A stretch of 64,000 nt of DNA from Przewalskia tangutica (Eukaryota > Streptophyta > Magnoliopsida > Solanales > Solanaceae): NCBI GenBank assembly GCA_029844215.1, contig CM056724.1, forward strand, positions 74,171,093 through 74,235,092. The letters run 5' to 3'. Below, piece after piece: positions 36,130 to 47,807 of the stretch. Positions within the stretch are counted from its first letter, which is position 1, and every line of letters starts with the position of its first letter. Both the position numbers and the translations under genes were made by a program. The notes beneath the pieces were generated by a model that did no database searches, was not told where the DNA came from, and was given only the letters and a program-made list of their open reading frames with translations.

Positions 36130-36479
36130 TTCCTTCTAAGTCTCAAAACAAACGTGCGCCAGTATAGTCTTCACTACCATACTTACGAAACAATCCTGCC
36201 ACAATGGCCACGGAAACAACTGCGCAAAATACTTACATCCAAGTCCACGAGGAATCACTTCTAACATCACCACAAACACCTCTCTCCGGGGTCTAAAATA
36301 TACTTCTTCCACACTTTTTCCAAACAAAAGAAATGGTCACATCAATGCTCGCCATACATGCTCGTTTCTTCCCGATACCACTTTTGTCACTTTGCCGCGA
36401 GGTTCTAGTGTCACTCCGGCGACCCAACAAATGGTATCGGACCACATGCGATCCCTGAGGCTGTCGTACACTCGAACTC

Positions 36480-37210
36480 TTACCACATTTACATCGCTTG
36501 CTCGAAACTCGGTTACTATCTCTAACGTGGTCATCATTAACTTGGAACACTCGATGGATCTCCGATACTTTCCGATCATAACAATACGAAGATCGACATA
36601 CCGCCTCCCAAGTCGGACGGCAAAAGCTAACGTATAGCAACCCGCCCATTCTTCACATGGACTCAAAGGCCCAAAGTAACTCGGGCTAAGTTCCCTCTGT
36701 ATTCCAAAACTCGTCACACCCACTCCGGGGTGGTACTTTCAAGAAGACCGACCGTCAACCTGAACTCTAAGCCGCCGCCGATTATCCGCACGATTTCTCC
36801 GAGCCGCCGTAACCTCTTCTAGACAAGCTTTACACTATCCACGATCTGCGGAACAAGCTCAACCAACTATCTCAATCCCGCCAACATCGAACCAATCGAC
36901 CGGCGACTCACACATCCGCCTACAAGGCTTCATAAGGCGACATCCGAACACCGAAATGGTAGCTTAAACATTCCTTCAACAGAGACAACAATTTCGCAAA
37001 CTATCCTCAAATCCAAACATCGCCCGAGGGCGAATGGGATCGAGACTTACTCGAGTTCCTAACCTTGCTCGTAAACCTCCGTAAAAGAAACACCGCAACT
37101 CGGGCTCCACATGCGACATAAGGTGAAGGTAGGCACCGTGCAGCCTCACAACCTTTCAGATAAACAACGCCGCCGAGTAAACGGTCTTTGCTAAAGACAA
37201 CACTACCGAC
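36480..37210 (-). pseudogene. Integrase C-terminal remnant of B
   Basis: A minus-strand frame from 36723 begins GVTSFGIQRELSPSYFGP, the best preserved GPY/F-type module of the three fam-2 copies, then GCYTLAFAVRL in the place of the conserved V-A-Y-x-L segment. The upstream core end is decayed near 37100-37050. No catalytic core. Function in this copy is excluded by stops and by the missing core. Confidence 0.65.
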
Positions 37211-37949
37211 CTCCTCGCCCGACCATCGGGTCGAACGATCCACGAACTCAGACTGGTTAACTAAACTCGCCTAACACCGCGTGACCCTACCACAAGGCGG
37301 GACCACCACAAACCGACCCACCACCAAACATGCAGCGGTTGACCCGCAACGTGGCCTCAACCCGACCCGCAACGCCAAAACGCTAGCTCGCAAGGAAAAC
37401 TCTCACTAATCACGTTACGAAAACCTAGCGTCTTCTTAGCTCAACTACCCTCTTCATTCCACACTACTCAGGGACTAATCCCACAAACATAACTCACGCA
37501 CTATGCACTCCTATAAGGGTCAAACATAAACAATACATCTTTTACTCGAGATGGCCTTACCTCAAGGTCTCTACGTTAAAAAAAAACTCTAAGGCTCACA
37601 CCTTCTCTATCCCCCAAAATCTTACTCGGTTAACCCACCATGATTTCTAATCACAACTAACACACTGCTATCAGAACATAACACTTAAGATATACTCACC
37701 TTAACACACATACGCATCTCAGAGGGTTAAGGATATATCTATATCTATCGCTTCACTCCCTTAGTCGTTCTAATCAAACTCGCCTGCAGGCTTATAGCTA
37801 AGGAAGATGACAAACTACCCACCGATCAAGGCTAAGTCCTCCCGCAAGGACACTCTTTCGACATCGCACTCGACGGTCATAGGTACAACAAGTACCAACT
37901 AAAAGACGACATTCCCGAGATGACGCCGCCACACCGCGAACACCGAAAA
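37211..37949 (-). other. Non-coding interior of B
   Basis: Shared inverted repeat at 37335-37364 and the GGCGAGTTTAGTTAACC segment near 37255-37275. No frame longer than about 60 codons makes sense. Collinear with 29641-30229 of D. Confidence 0.55.
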
Positions 37950-38541
37950 ATCGAATCGGATGGTTTGGAACCTTCGTGCGATCGTGAACCTAAGCTCGAG
38001 CTCGACCAACTCCTCGCATACCTCGAACGCCCCGAACTCGTGGAGGACCTTTCGCACCGTGGATGTGCATAATCTAATCTGGCCGCGAGGTGACTTGACT
38101 CGAAAGTTACTAAAGGACCTTGCTACTCGCCCTCTTCTGCCGCCTCGTTAACCCGTCGATCTCTACGTTTCTCGGCCGTGCATAAGCCCGCATACGTGCC
38201 ATGCTCACCTAATCAAGAACTTACTCTTGCACAACCTTCGTTGATATTCATCAAGACTCGCGTACATCGGTACACTCTCCGTAGCCAAATCCATAGCTAG
38301 TAACAGGTTGTCTTTTCGCAATCTATATTCTCTCGCTTCCTGGCCAGGAACCAAGGTCCAAACATCGTGGTCGCAGAGGAATCGCCGCCGTGCTAAACTC
38401 TGTGGGGCTAGTGACGCCGCAGTAACTCCCGAATGAAGCACCACCCAAGGTGATAATTGGGCTGTGCCCACGTAACCCTCTCAGATTTACTCGCAGCCTC
38501 CTCCGCTTTGCCTCTGCCCGGGTTGCCCTACGCGGAGGCAT
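37950..38541 (-). pseudogene. gag: Truncated gag of B
   Basis: The minus-strand ATG (38541-38539) opens M-P-P-R-R-A-T-R-A-E-A-K-R-R-R, then runs into frames shared with D and F (SFGSYCGVTSP...EFSTAA). It shows the family truncation of the capsid and lacks a zinc knuckle. Confidence 0.58.
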
Positions 38542-38732
38542 AACGGTAAGGGAAAGAAATACGTTAAAGGGTTCAACTTACAACACAGCTCTAAGGCACG
38601 ATCTCAGAGTGAGAAGAAATACAAACCAATCCTAAATATCCTATAGCCTCCTGATTATTGGTGTGGTGCACAACACACCGATAATCAAGACTCTGAATCG
38701 ATACGGCCGTAGTCACTTTCCAAGGATTAACT

Positions 38733-38744
38733 GCTCTGATACCA
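38733..38744 (-). other. Primer-binding site of B
   Basis: Minus strand TGGTATCAGAGC, intact, four bases from the LTR end at 38749. Confidence 0.9.
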
Positions 38745-38748
38745 CTTT

Positions 38749-41700
38749 TGTCACGACCCGAACCCGGGCCCGTGACTGGTGCCTTACCCCGGGCACCCAA
38801 GTAGACATACATCAGAGTAATCAGCGGAACATAAAGACAATACATGAAACCAAAGGTAATAAGACGGTGAAATTAAGAAGACAAAGCAACTAAAAACGGT
38901 TACCTTTCAAGATATATAGAAACAACAACTCTTTCAACTCGAGCAGCTTTAATCCTTTTTACAAACCCCGCCACAACAAGATTACTGCACTCTACGAATG
39001 ATATGACAACAACGACGGACAGGTTCGCCATACCCCGAATGTAGCACCTACAACAACAGGACTATACGAAGATAAGCCTCGGAGGAACGGAGCTTCCCAA
39101 ACGCCGAATCCGTGACCCTAAGAGCGAGGATCAACGATCGTGTACCTTTACTGCGGCATGAACGCAGCCTCGGGCGAGGTCGATAACAAGTACCGAGTAT
39201 GTGAAATCGAAATAAATCGTAAATGAAATCATAGCAGTCATATAAAGCAGGAGACATGTATGATAACCAAACTACAATTTACAACAAAGCAGTCATGTCA
39301 AGTCAGGGACTCACGCCCTCAAGTCATCACTCAAGTATAACAATGGGTCTCAGGCCCACAACATCAATCATGCCCGTGGAATACCTTCCTCACTGCCAGC
39401 CTATGATATAAAAGCACCAAGGAACACATGAACACCGTGTCCCACTGTGTCATAATAAAATCAGACGGGTAAGTACGAAGGCATAGCCGACTACTAAAAA
39501 CCCACGTACCAACAAGGTCATGAATCAGATCATAAGATCTGTCTAGACCGTACATGATCAAAGCCGCCACTTGCTCGCAGATCACCGTACGCTGCCTAAC
39601 CTCGAACTCCCGCAGCTCCGCATAGGCCAAACTCATAGGCCCGCATGAGGTATAACCCCGCATCGAGGGTAGCTACTCCCCGGCAGCGTCCTGGACTCGC
39701 CGTCCGCATGGCCACAAGGACCGCATGACCACAAGGGCCGCGATACTAACTCGAACTCCTGCAGCCCGCAGATAGGCCCTACTGCACCGCATAAGGTATT
39801 CTCGAATCATAGGTCCATCGACCCGCTGAAGTCTACCCCAGACGGAGGCGCTTAACCTCCTAATATGTCACGATGAGTGGCACAATACTATCATAACGAT
39901 CGATAGTTAAGAAGCACAATCAAGGGAAAACCCTTTACACAAACATCACAAGATACTATCACACGTAGCATCCTAACATGATTACTTATCAAAGCAACGA
40001 AAGTATTACTGTGCTATCACAATTCAATACAAGTTATTCACACAAGGTACTTTCTACTTTAAGTTAACAAGTTCTGAATTAATCCCCAAAGTACTTTATA
40101 CAATAACTCTTTTAAAAGGTACGTCAAAAGTCACACAATACCCGTAGTACATAAAAATAGAGTGACTATCTTTTTAAGTAAACCAAAATACTTACCTTTG
40201 TAAAATCAAGTAACAACATTATTTTCCAAACGTCCAAGTTTGCCTAATTTCAAATGTTCACGTTTCTTATTTTAGAAAGGTTTCAGAGTTCATAGTCTTA
40301 TTCATTTAAGAATATAATTCTCTTTAAACAACTGAGAAACATAAGTCTTATATGTGAGTAGGATATTCTTGTTTATAGCAATCTTATTACAAAGAAACAT
40401 GATCTAGAAACATCATTTTGTCTCATCTTAGCTTCTATGCAGATGGAAGTTTCTACCGATTTTAATAATACTAAATCACAAAACATTTCCTTTTATTAAC
40501 GCTGCAGTTGGTTTGTCGATACACATTCGATTTCAAATCAAGAAACATTCTTAAGCCGTTATTACCTAACTTCCCATAAAGCTAGTATAACTCTTAAGTT
40601 TTCAAAAACCAAGTATTACTTCTTCTTTCGAAATGATTCAAAAATCTTTTGAAATACTTCAAGTTATTTATTAACACATAACAAGCCAGTTATAGTTCAG
40701 ATCAGTTACCTTTTAAAAACCACAAGTATTTTCTTACCAACATAAAGCTGTTATAACCAACTTCCCATAAAGTCATATAACACTTTATGTTTTAAACCAA
40801 TCAAATACATTTAGCACATACGTACGCTCACCGCACTACATAGTTCACACATATCATGCTAGAAGAGATAGGAAGAGGTTCACATACCTCGCGACCAGTA
40901 TCGACTAATAGCAAAACGCCCAAGTACTTCCAACCGTCGCTACTCCTTAAGCCAAGTAGATCGCGCCACACGTAGTACTTCAACCTATAAGGCCACAAGG
41001 CGCTTTATTAACATTTAGATCCCTTCAGAGAACATTCTACGTAAAATTAAGCGATTCTCCCGCAACAACAGAAATCTCCTCTCCTATCTGGGCCGCCATC
41101 AAGCCAACCGTGTGGGGTTCATACATCTAACCTGACGTGCACAATTCTACCTCACGTAAAAGCTACACAAGTTCATCTGAATACACCCCATGTAAATATA
41201 GTTCAAGATTTCTTTGAAAAGGTTTCTTATTAAAGCTTAAGTCAAAAGACATCCGATAACGACGCTCAGTTCTATATATAGTATACTTCAACTATATAGT
41301 ATAACAACATGTAATTTCCAATTACAATAGAGGACAAGATATTTACCTCGATAAGCCCATAATTATCCGAGTTTAAATGTCGATCCCGAGCAAGGTTTAG
41401 CTCCTACTCCGCGGCCCGACCCGCCTCCAACAACCCTTAGAAGTTTTAACCAACTTCTACTTATTACTCCAACTAACTATGGAGATTTTCCTTGGTTTCG
41501 GTTTTGTGGTGAAGGAAGTATAATAGTATTTCGGCTTTTCAGATAAGTATAACCTTAGAATACTACAAGGTATACGCTAAGGTAATTTGGGCATTATAAC
41601 AATACTTTTGAGAGTATTTCTACCAAGAGTGGGTATTATACGAAGACAACTAGGCTAAGGGGTACCACGGCTAGCACCGAGGAGTGGGTGTCACCCTCGC

Positions 41701-42161
41701 CCACCCCACCAGGGGGACTCTCGGCTGGGGGGAAACTCTCGCTAAGGCCTCACAAGGGGGAGGGGGACGAGAACTACACAACAAGGGAGGGAGGAATTTT
41801 AGACTTAGGAATTTTATTTGGATGAAGAAGTCTTCAAAGGGAGAGGGTATTTATAGGACAAGCCAAGGCCAACCAATGGCCAAGATCTTGCCAAGTGCAA
41901 GGCAAGTGTAGGGCCAAGATCTTGCCAAGTGCACCCTAACCAACTACACACAAAATATCCTACCAACCTTGACCAATTAACCACACTTTCTACCACCCTT
42001 TACCGCCAAGCCTAACCAATGAGAGGTGACAAGTGTCGCCTCTTGTTGGTCCAAAATGTTTCGCCTCTGAAAAATCCGCAAAAATTAAAAATGACATAGC
42101 GGAAATTCCCTACGAAAGTCCGTGGAAAACGCTTTATCGAAAACGACTCTAACCGGGTGTT
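38749..42161 (-). repeat. 5' LTR of B, left part
   Basis: Plus strand begins TGTCACGACCCG and matches 32552-36003. TATA at 41848-41856. The G-runs of the sister LTR are much shorter here (41640-41740). Interrupted after CCGGGTGTT by element C. Confidence 0.9.
42157..42161. repeat. Target-site duplication of C (GTGTT), left copy
   Basis: GTGTT at 42157-42161 and again at 51367-51371, exactly bordering element C. The undisturbed site in the sister LTR of B (35999-36003) has one copy. Confidence 0.95.
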
Positions 42162-45100
42162 TGTAACGCCCAACCCGGCCCGCATCGTGCCTTACCCCGC
42201 ACCCTAGTGATACAACATCGAGAAAACCAGCGGAAAAATAAAACACGAGTCATGAAACAAGAGATATAATAAATAAACAGCAACCAAAACAATTGCCTTC
42301 AAGATATACATAAAAACCCGAACAGCTTATCCTTTTACAAACCCCGCCACAAATAAGGCATGCACTCTAAGATTTACAACAACTATGACGGACAGGCTCG
42401 CCATACCCTCGAATGTACAAGAACCTACAACTCAGTGGAAACATACCAAAGATAAGCCTCCAAGGAACGGAGCTTTCCAACGCTACAAATGAGATCCTAA
42501 GAGCGGATCCACGACCGACGTATTCTACTGCAGATTTAACGCAGCCCCGAAGGAGGTCAAGATAACAGTACCAAGTATGTGAAATCACAACATCAGAATG
42601 AAATCATAATAGCTTAAAAAGCAGAGACATGTATGATAACCAAAATACAAGACGCAACATAAAAGTAGCCAAGTCGTGGACTCACGCCTCAAAGTCACCA
42701 CTCAAATATAACTTATGGGTCTCACGCCACAACATCCATCATGTTCGCATCATGGCCGCATGCCCTAATATCGTGACGTGTAGACATGTCCATGATGCAA
42801 CACAACAAGGCCGCGTGGCCACATGCCCCGGAATCAGACGGTGTAGACATGTCCATGTAACCTCAATAACAACTCATCAGCGGTCAACCATGCCGCATGG
42901 CCACATGCCCCGGAATCAGACGGTGTAGACACGCCCATGTTGCAACAATAATAACAAGGCGCCGCACGCCCCGAATCATGCATCGGTGTACATGCCCATG
43001 TAACCTCAATAACAATATACTGGGTGGTCAACCCTGCCGCATGGCCACATGCCCCCGGAATACTGCATCGGTGTAGACATGTCCATGTGACATCAACAAC
43101 AAGACAGTAATCAAAATGGAAACATACCCGTGGAATTCTCCATCACTGCCAGCACGTCCAAGTAAGTTCTCAACAAGTCAACCGGCCCTCTATCGAGAGA
43201 CACGCAGAATACGTAAATACCACACCGCACAACAAAGGCTATCATCACAAGCATAGGCAAGTTTCACAACAACAAGCATAGGCAAGTTTCACAACAACAA
43301 GCATAGGCAAGCTTCACACAACTCAAAGTACTTTCATATTATGCCAAAGTCCGGGTTTTTAACCCCAAAGTACTACATACGTTAAGTTCTTTTAAAAGAG
43401 ATCCATTACTTTTATAAAAGTCACCCGATACCCGTAGTATAAGAATGACCAACCCACATTCCTTTTCAAAATCAAGTAACAACATTCTTTTCCTAAGTTC
43501 CAGTTTGCCTAGTTTCAATTACTCAAGCTTCTCATTTCAAATGGTTTCATAGTTCATAAACTTAATCACTTGATTTCTTTTTAGAACAATTGAGTAATAT
43601 AAGTCTCGCGTGAGAGTGGGTTATTCTTGTTTACAACATTCTTATTACAGCAGCCATGATCTAGAAAATGTAATATCATTTTGTCTCATCTTAGTTTCTA
43701 TGCAGATGGAGGTTTCTACTGGTTTTAATACGATACATCATTATTCAATACATTTTCCTTTATTAACGCCGCATGGTCTGTCGATACACATTCTGATTTC
43801 CGAAATCAGTAAAACATTATCCCTTTAATAAAACCAAGTACTCATTACTCACGAATGAGGTTTCACACAAACATCCTCATTAAAACAAATAAGTTAAGTC
43901 TCTTATCTTATAAGATCAAGTCTCTTAACTTCTAACATCAAGAAACCATTTTCTTTACCTCTCTTAAGACATTATACCTAACTCCCCATAAAGCTAGTAT
44001 AACTCTTTTTAAAACCTTTAAAACCAAGTGTTACTCTCCTTCAAAACGATTTATAAATCTTTTGAAATACATCAAGTTCTTTATTATAACTAGCCGCTTA
44101 TAATTCACATCGCTTACCTTTTAAAACCACAAAGTATTTTCTTACCTACATAAAGTCATTATAACCAACTTCCCATAAAGCCGTTATAACACTTTATGTT
44201 TTAAGAACAATCAAGCACGATTAACACACGTACGTCACCGCACTACATAGTTCACACATATCATGCTAGAAGAGATAGGAAGAGGTTCACATACCTCGCG
44301 ACGATTTATCGACAATAAGCAAATGCTCCAAGTACTACAACCTTGCTAGCCCTTTCCACTCTCGAGTAGAATACGCTACTCTTAGTACTTTCACCTATAA
44401 AGGTCACAAACGTCTATTAACCCCAAAACACAAGTTTCTATCTTTCTACGTAAAATTCGAAGACTTCCCCGCAACAAACAGAAATCTCCTCCTTTATCGA
44501 GGTGGCTACCAAGCCAACCAGGGGGTTAACACGCCTAACCTGACGCAGACAATTCTACTACACAAGAATGCTACATAAGTCTCATCAGAATACAGCCCTA
44601 GGTAATTACGCTTCGCTTCTTCTCTTTATTAACCTTCTACGTGATTACTGCTCAATTCTTCATTCTTCAGCTTAAGTCAAAAGACATTGCCACAATACTA
44701 AGTTCGATTCTATATATAGTATACAACAACTATATATATTCAACACATATGTAATTTCCAATTACAATAGGGGGACAAGATATTTACCTCGATAAGCCCA
44801 AAAATTATCCGAGTTTAATGTCGCTCCTGAGCAAGGTTTAGCTCCTACTCCGAGTGCTCCAATCCGCTCCAAACAACCCTTAGAAGTTCTAACCAACTTC
44901 TCTTAAGTACTTCAAACAACAATGAAGATTTCCTTAGGGTTTCGGTTTGAGACTAAAAAGGACAAAAGGTAGTATTTCCGGGCTCTACGTATAGAGGTAT
45001 CTTTGGAATACTACAAGGTACAAGGCTAAGGTATTTTGGGCATTCTAACAATACTAGGATAAGTATTTCTATACCACAACAAGGGGTATTATACGAAAAC

Positions 45101-45722
45101 AACTAGGCTAGGGGGGGGGGTACCCCACGGCTAGACACCACAAGGGGGAGGGGGAGACCTCTCGGCCAAAGGCCACTAGGAGGGGGAGAGGAGCTCTTGG
45201 ACGAGAGTCTACAAGAGGGAGGGGAAGGGATTTATCACTTAGAACAATTTGTGGATGAAGAAAGTCTTCACAAAGGGGAGCTATTTATAGGCCAAGCAAA
45301 GGCCAACCAATGGCCAAGATCCATCCATGTGTTAGGCAAGTGTAAGGCCAAGATCAAGCCAAGTGCACCCACAAAACACTCCACAAAACACTCCACAAAA
45401 CAAGCCACAAAACAAGGCACAAAAGGAGGGACCAATCGGCCAAGGCCAACCAAGGCCTCGACGCCCAAATCGCCCAAGCCAATCCATTTGTTTCAATGTG
45501 AGGTGACACATGTCACCCTCCCTGGTCCAAAATGTTTCGGCCACCCTAAAAATCCGCAAAAATTATAAATGACATAGCCGAATTTTCTACGAAAGTCGTG
45601 GGAAACGCTTTCGCCGTAAAACGACTCTATTCGCACTTGTGCCCAAATTTCAACCAAAGCCAACTCTAAGGCAAAATTTAATACGCACGCCTCACGCATA
45701 TACTCCGAAATACGGTATAACA
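42162..45722 (-). repeat. 3' LTR of C
   Basis: Plus strand begins TGTAACGCCC and ends ACGGTATAACA. TATA at 45282-45290, CA-rich repeat 45367-45424, paired palindrome with a degraded left half ending at 44190, 25-bp repeats 43247-43322, 70-85 bp minisatellite at 42745-43085. Confidence 0.93.
42745..43085 (-). repeat. 70-85 bp minisatellite in C 3' LTR
   Basis: Five imperfect units with the core GCCGCATGGCCACATGCCCC followed by GTAGACATGTCCATGT. The copy in the other LTR is at about 48400-48735. Element A of the same family has unrelated repeats at this position. Confidence 0.85.
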
Positions 45723-45755
45723 TTCTTCCTTAGAAACATTCGCCCGAATGTTCCT
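45723..45755 (-). other. Polypurine tract and pre-PPT hairpin of C
   Basis: CTAAGGAAGAA on the minus strand adjoins the LTR; the inverted repeat reads ACATTCGGGCGAATG here, with a shortened loop. Confidence 0.8.
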
Positions 45756-46719
45756 TCAAGGTCTCAAACAAACAGCGCCAAGATAGTCTTCACCGCTATA
45801 CGCATTTAAAACAATCATGCCACACCGCCACAAACACACGCTCACTTCTCCCTTTCGTAGTACTGCCACGAACACTGAACTCGCTCTAGTGTCCGCATCA
45901 CACTTCGCCAACGCTCGCTTTCCATCCTCGAGTCACTACCTCCAAACTTGGTCAACTCACTAACCTCGATTTCCTAAGGCCATTCCCGCCTTCACGAACT
46001 GATTCTCGATCGAACGATCCACGAACTCATACGATGGTCATCTAAACTGGGCCTAGCACCTCGTGACTCGCCACCGCGACCACCTGCAGCCGACCCTTCC
46101 TCAAAACGGACGCGGGTTGGCCCGCAACACGGCCCCAACCCGACCCATCAGCGCCAACTCTCTAGTTTCTAGATCCAACAATCTTACCTCTACAGTCATG
46201 AAAGCTACCACTTCCATTTCACACTACCTAGGGACTTACCCTTTCACTAACTGTGTTTCTAAATCATATTTTAGCACAAAGCTATCCAAACATATCATTA
46301 AACACATCGACAACATCAATACACACAAAACTCTGAGGTTAAGGATATACCAAACTAGGCGGTTCAAGGACCGCTAAAATCGAACTTCCACCGCGACTTA
46401 CCGTGGCTGGTGTATGAACATCCCGCCTAGCTATGGAAGGTGAAGAATCGCAATCGCCTAGTAGTCAGGCTATCCTACCGCTACCCCTGGTCGGACAGCC
46501 GCCATATGGCCCCGCTGGCCGCAAGAATAACAAGCTCCTCGTACTACGACACTCCCAAATGTGGTCTACCACATCGCCACACCGAGGTAGGGTGATCGTG
46601 ACCGCCAACACCCTACTCCTCGATCATTCAAACTCGGGAGCCCCGACCGCTTCCTCAATATCCTGCGGTCCCGGCGTCGCGGAGGACTACTCGCAATGGC
46701 GGAGGTACATAACTAGTTC
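45756..46719 (-). other. Non-coding 3' interior of C
   Basis: Collinear with 3156-4130 of A. Shared inverted repeat at 46113-46142. A plus-strand open stretch (46433-46879) is antisense and unsupported. Confidence 0.55.
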
Positions 46720-47607
46720 TGCCGAGGCGTCCGCCTCGAAGTCGCCAAAATATCCGACCGCTTGGCCTTCTTCTCGGAAAGCCGTCCACCTGCCGACCGC
46801 GCCTCGCACTCCGCGTACGAGCTCGAATGCGGCAATGTCCATGCCCGCAAGAGAAACACCAACAACTCTCGCTAGGTAATCATCGAGCCCTCAGAACATA
46901 TCGGTGCACTCGATCCTCCATACTAGCTACTAATGCGGAACATACCGCCAATGAGTCGAACTCCACATTGTACTCCCGAATCAGACGCCTGCTCGCCTCA
47001 ACATCAAAAACTGTTTACCGAGCCCTCCTCATTTGTGGAGGCAAGAAATGTGCCAGAAGGCCCTCAAAACTCGCCCCAAACGGTGGAAGTGCATGCTCTC
47101 CCGAAAGCTCCCACGAGTCAAACCAATCGATCGCGGTATCACGCAGCCGATGCGAACTAAATGTCACCGACTCGCCTCAAGCCTTGATCACCCGTGACGA
47201 TCCTCTCAGAATCGACGGATGAACTCGCGATCATCCTCCGCCGACCAGAAAACTCAAAGCGGCTACAACTAAGGAAATCTCGTAGCCTCAAATCGTCGCT
47301 TCGGGTGCACCACGTGCCGCTGAATCGAATCGCCAAGGCCCAAATTTATCTCATATCTCGCCACAACCTCGCCAATAATCGCCATCTCCTTGTGACTCAT
47401 CTCTCCCGCCTGCATCGCGGACCGAGGCTCGTGCATCAGAGTCTCAGCAGCCCATCGCCGCGCTAAACTCGCTGGGCCGGGCGGCGCCGCAAAACTCGCC
47501 GTCAAGCACTACTCAGTATCGACCGGCTCGCGCTCGCACTCTCCTCAATCCCACTAGCAGCCTCCTCGCTTTGCCCTTCTCGGGCCCCGGTTGCCTTTCG
47601 CAGGCAT
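46720..47607 (-). pseudogene. gag: Decayed gag of C
   Basis: The minus-strand ATG (47607-47605) and following leader match A at 4915 downward. Capsid landmarks seen in A recur at the collinear places (the DRVHRYVL-type segment near 46905). Multiple frame breaks occur and there is no zinc knuckle. Since A and C share the layout, the gag-only state is a family property. Confidence 0.62.
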
Positions 47608-47793
47608 AATCGTAAAACGAAACACGCCGAGGGGTCCAATTTACAACACAGCTCTAAGGCACGATCTCAGAATGAGAATAATTGAAACCAATACTAAATG
47701 ACCTATATCCTCCTGATTATATATGTGGTGCACAACACACCGATAATCAAGACTATACTAGACACGGTCTCAGACACTTTCCGAGGACTAATC

Positions 47794-47804
47794 GCTCGAT
47801 ACCA
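47794..47804 (-). other. Primer-binding site of C
   Basis: Minus strand TGGTATCGAGC, three bases from the LTR end at 47808; the CAG is altered as in A, F and K. Confidence 0.82.
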
Positions 47805-47807
47805 CTT

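Noticed and set aside
42629..43031. His/Val-rich repeated frames (also 48386-48763)
   Set aside because: Translations of the 70-85 bp LTR minisatellite on both strands.
46433..46879. 148-codon plus-strand frame
   Set aside because: Antisense to the decayed gag and 3' interior of C; no similarity, and the matching part of A is not open.
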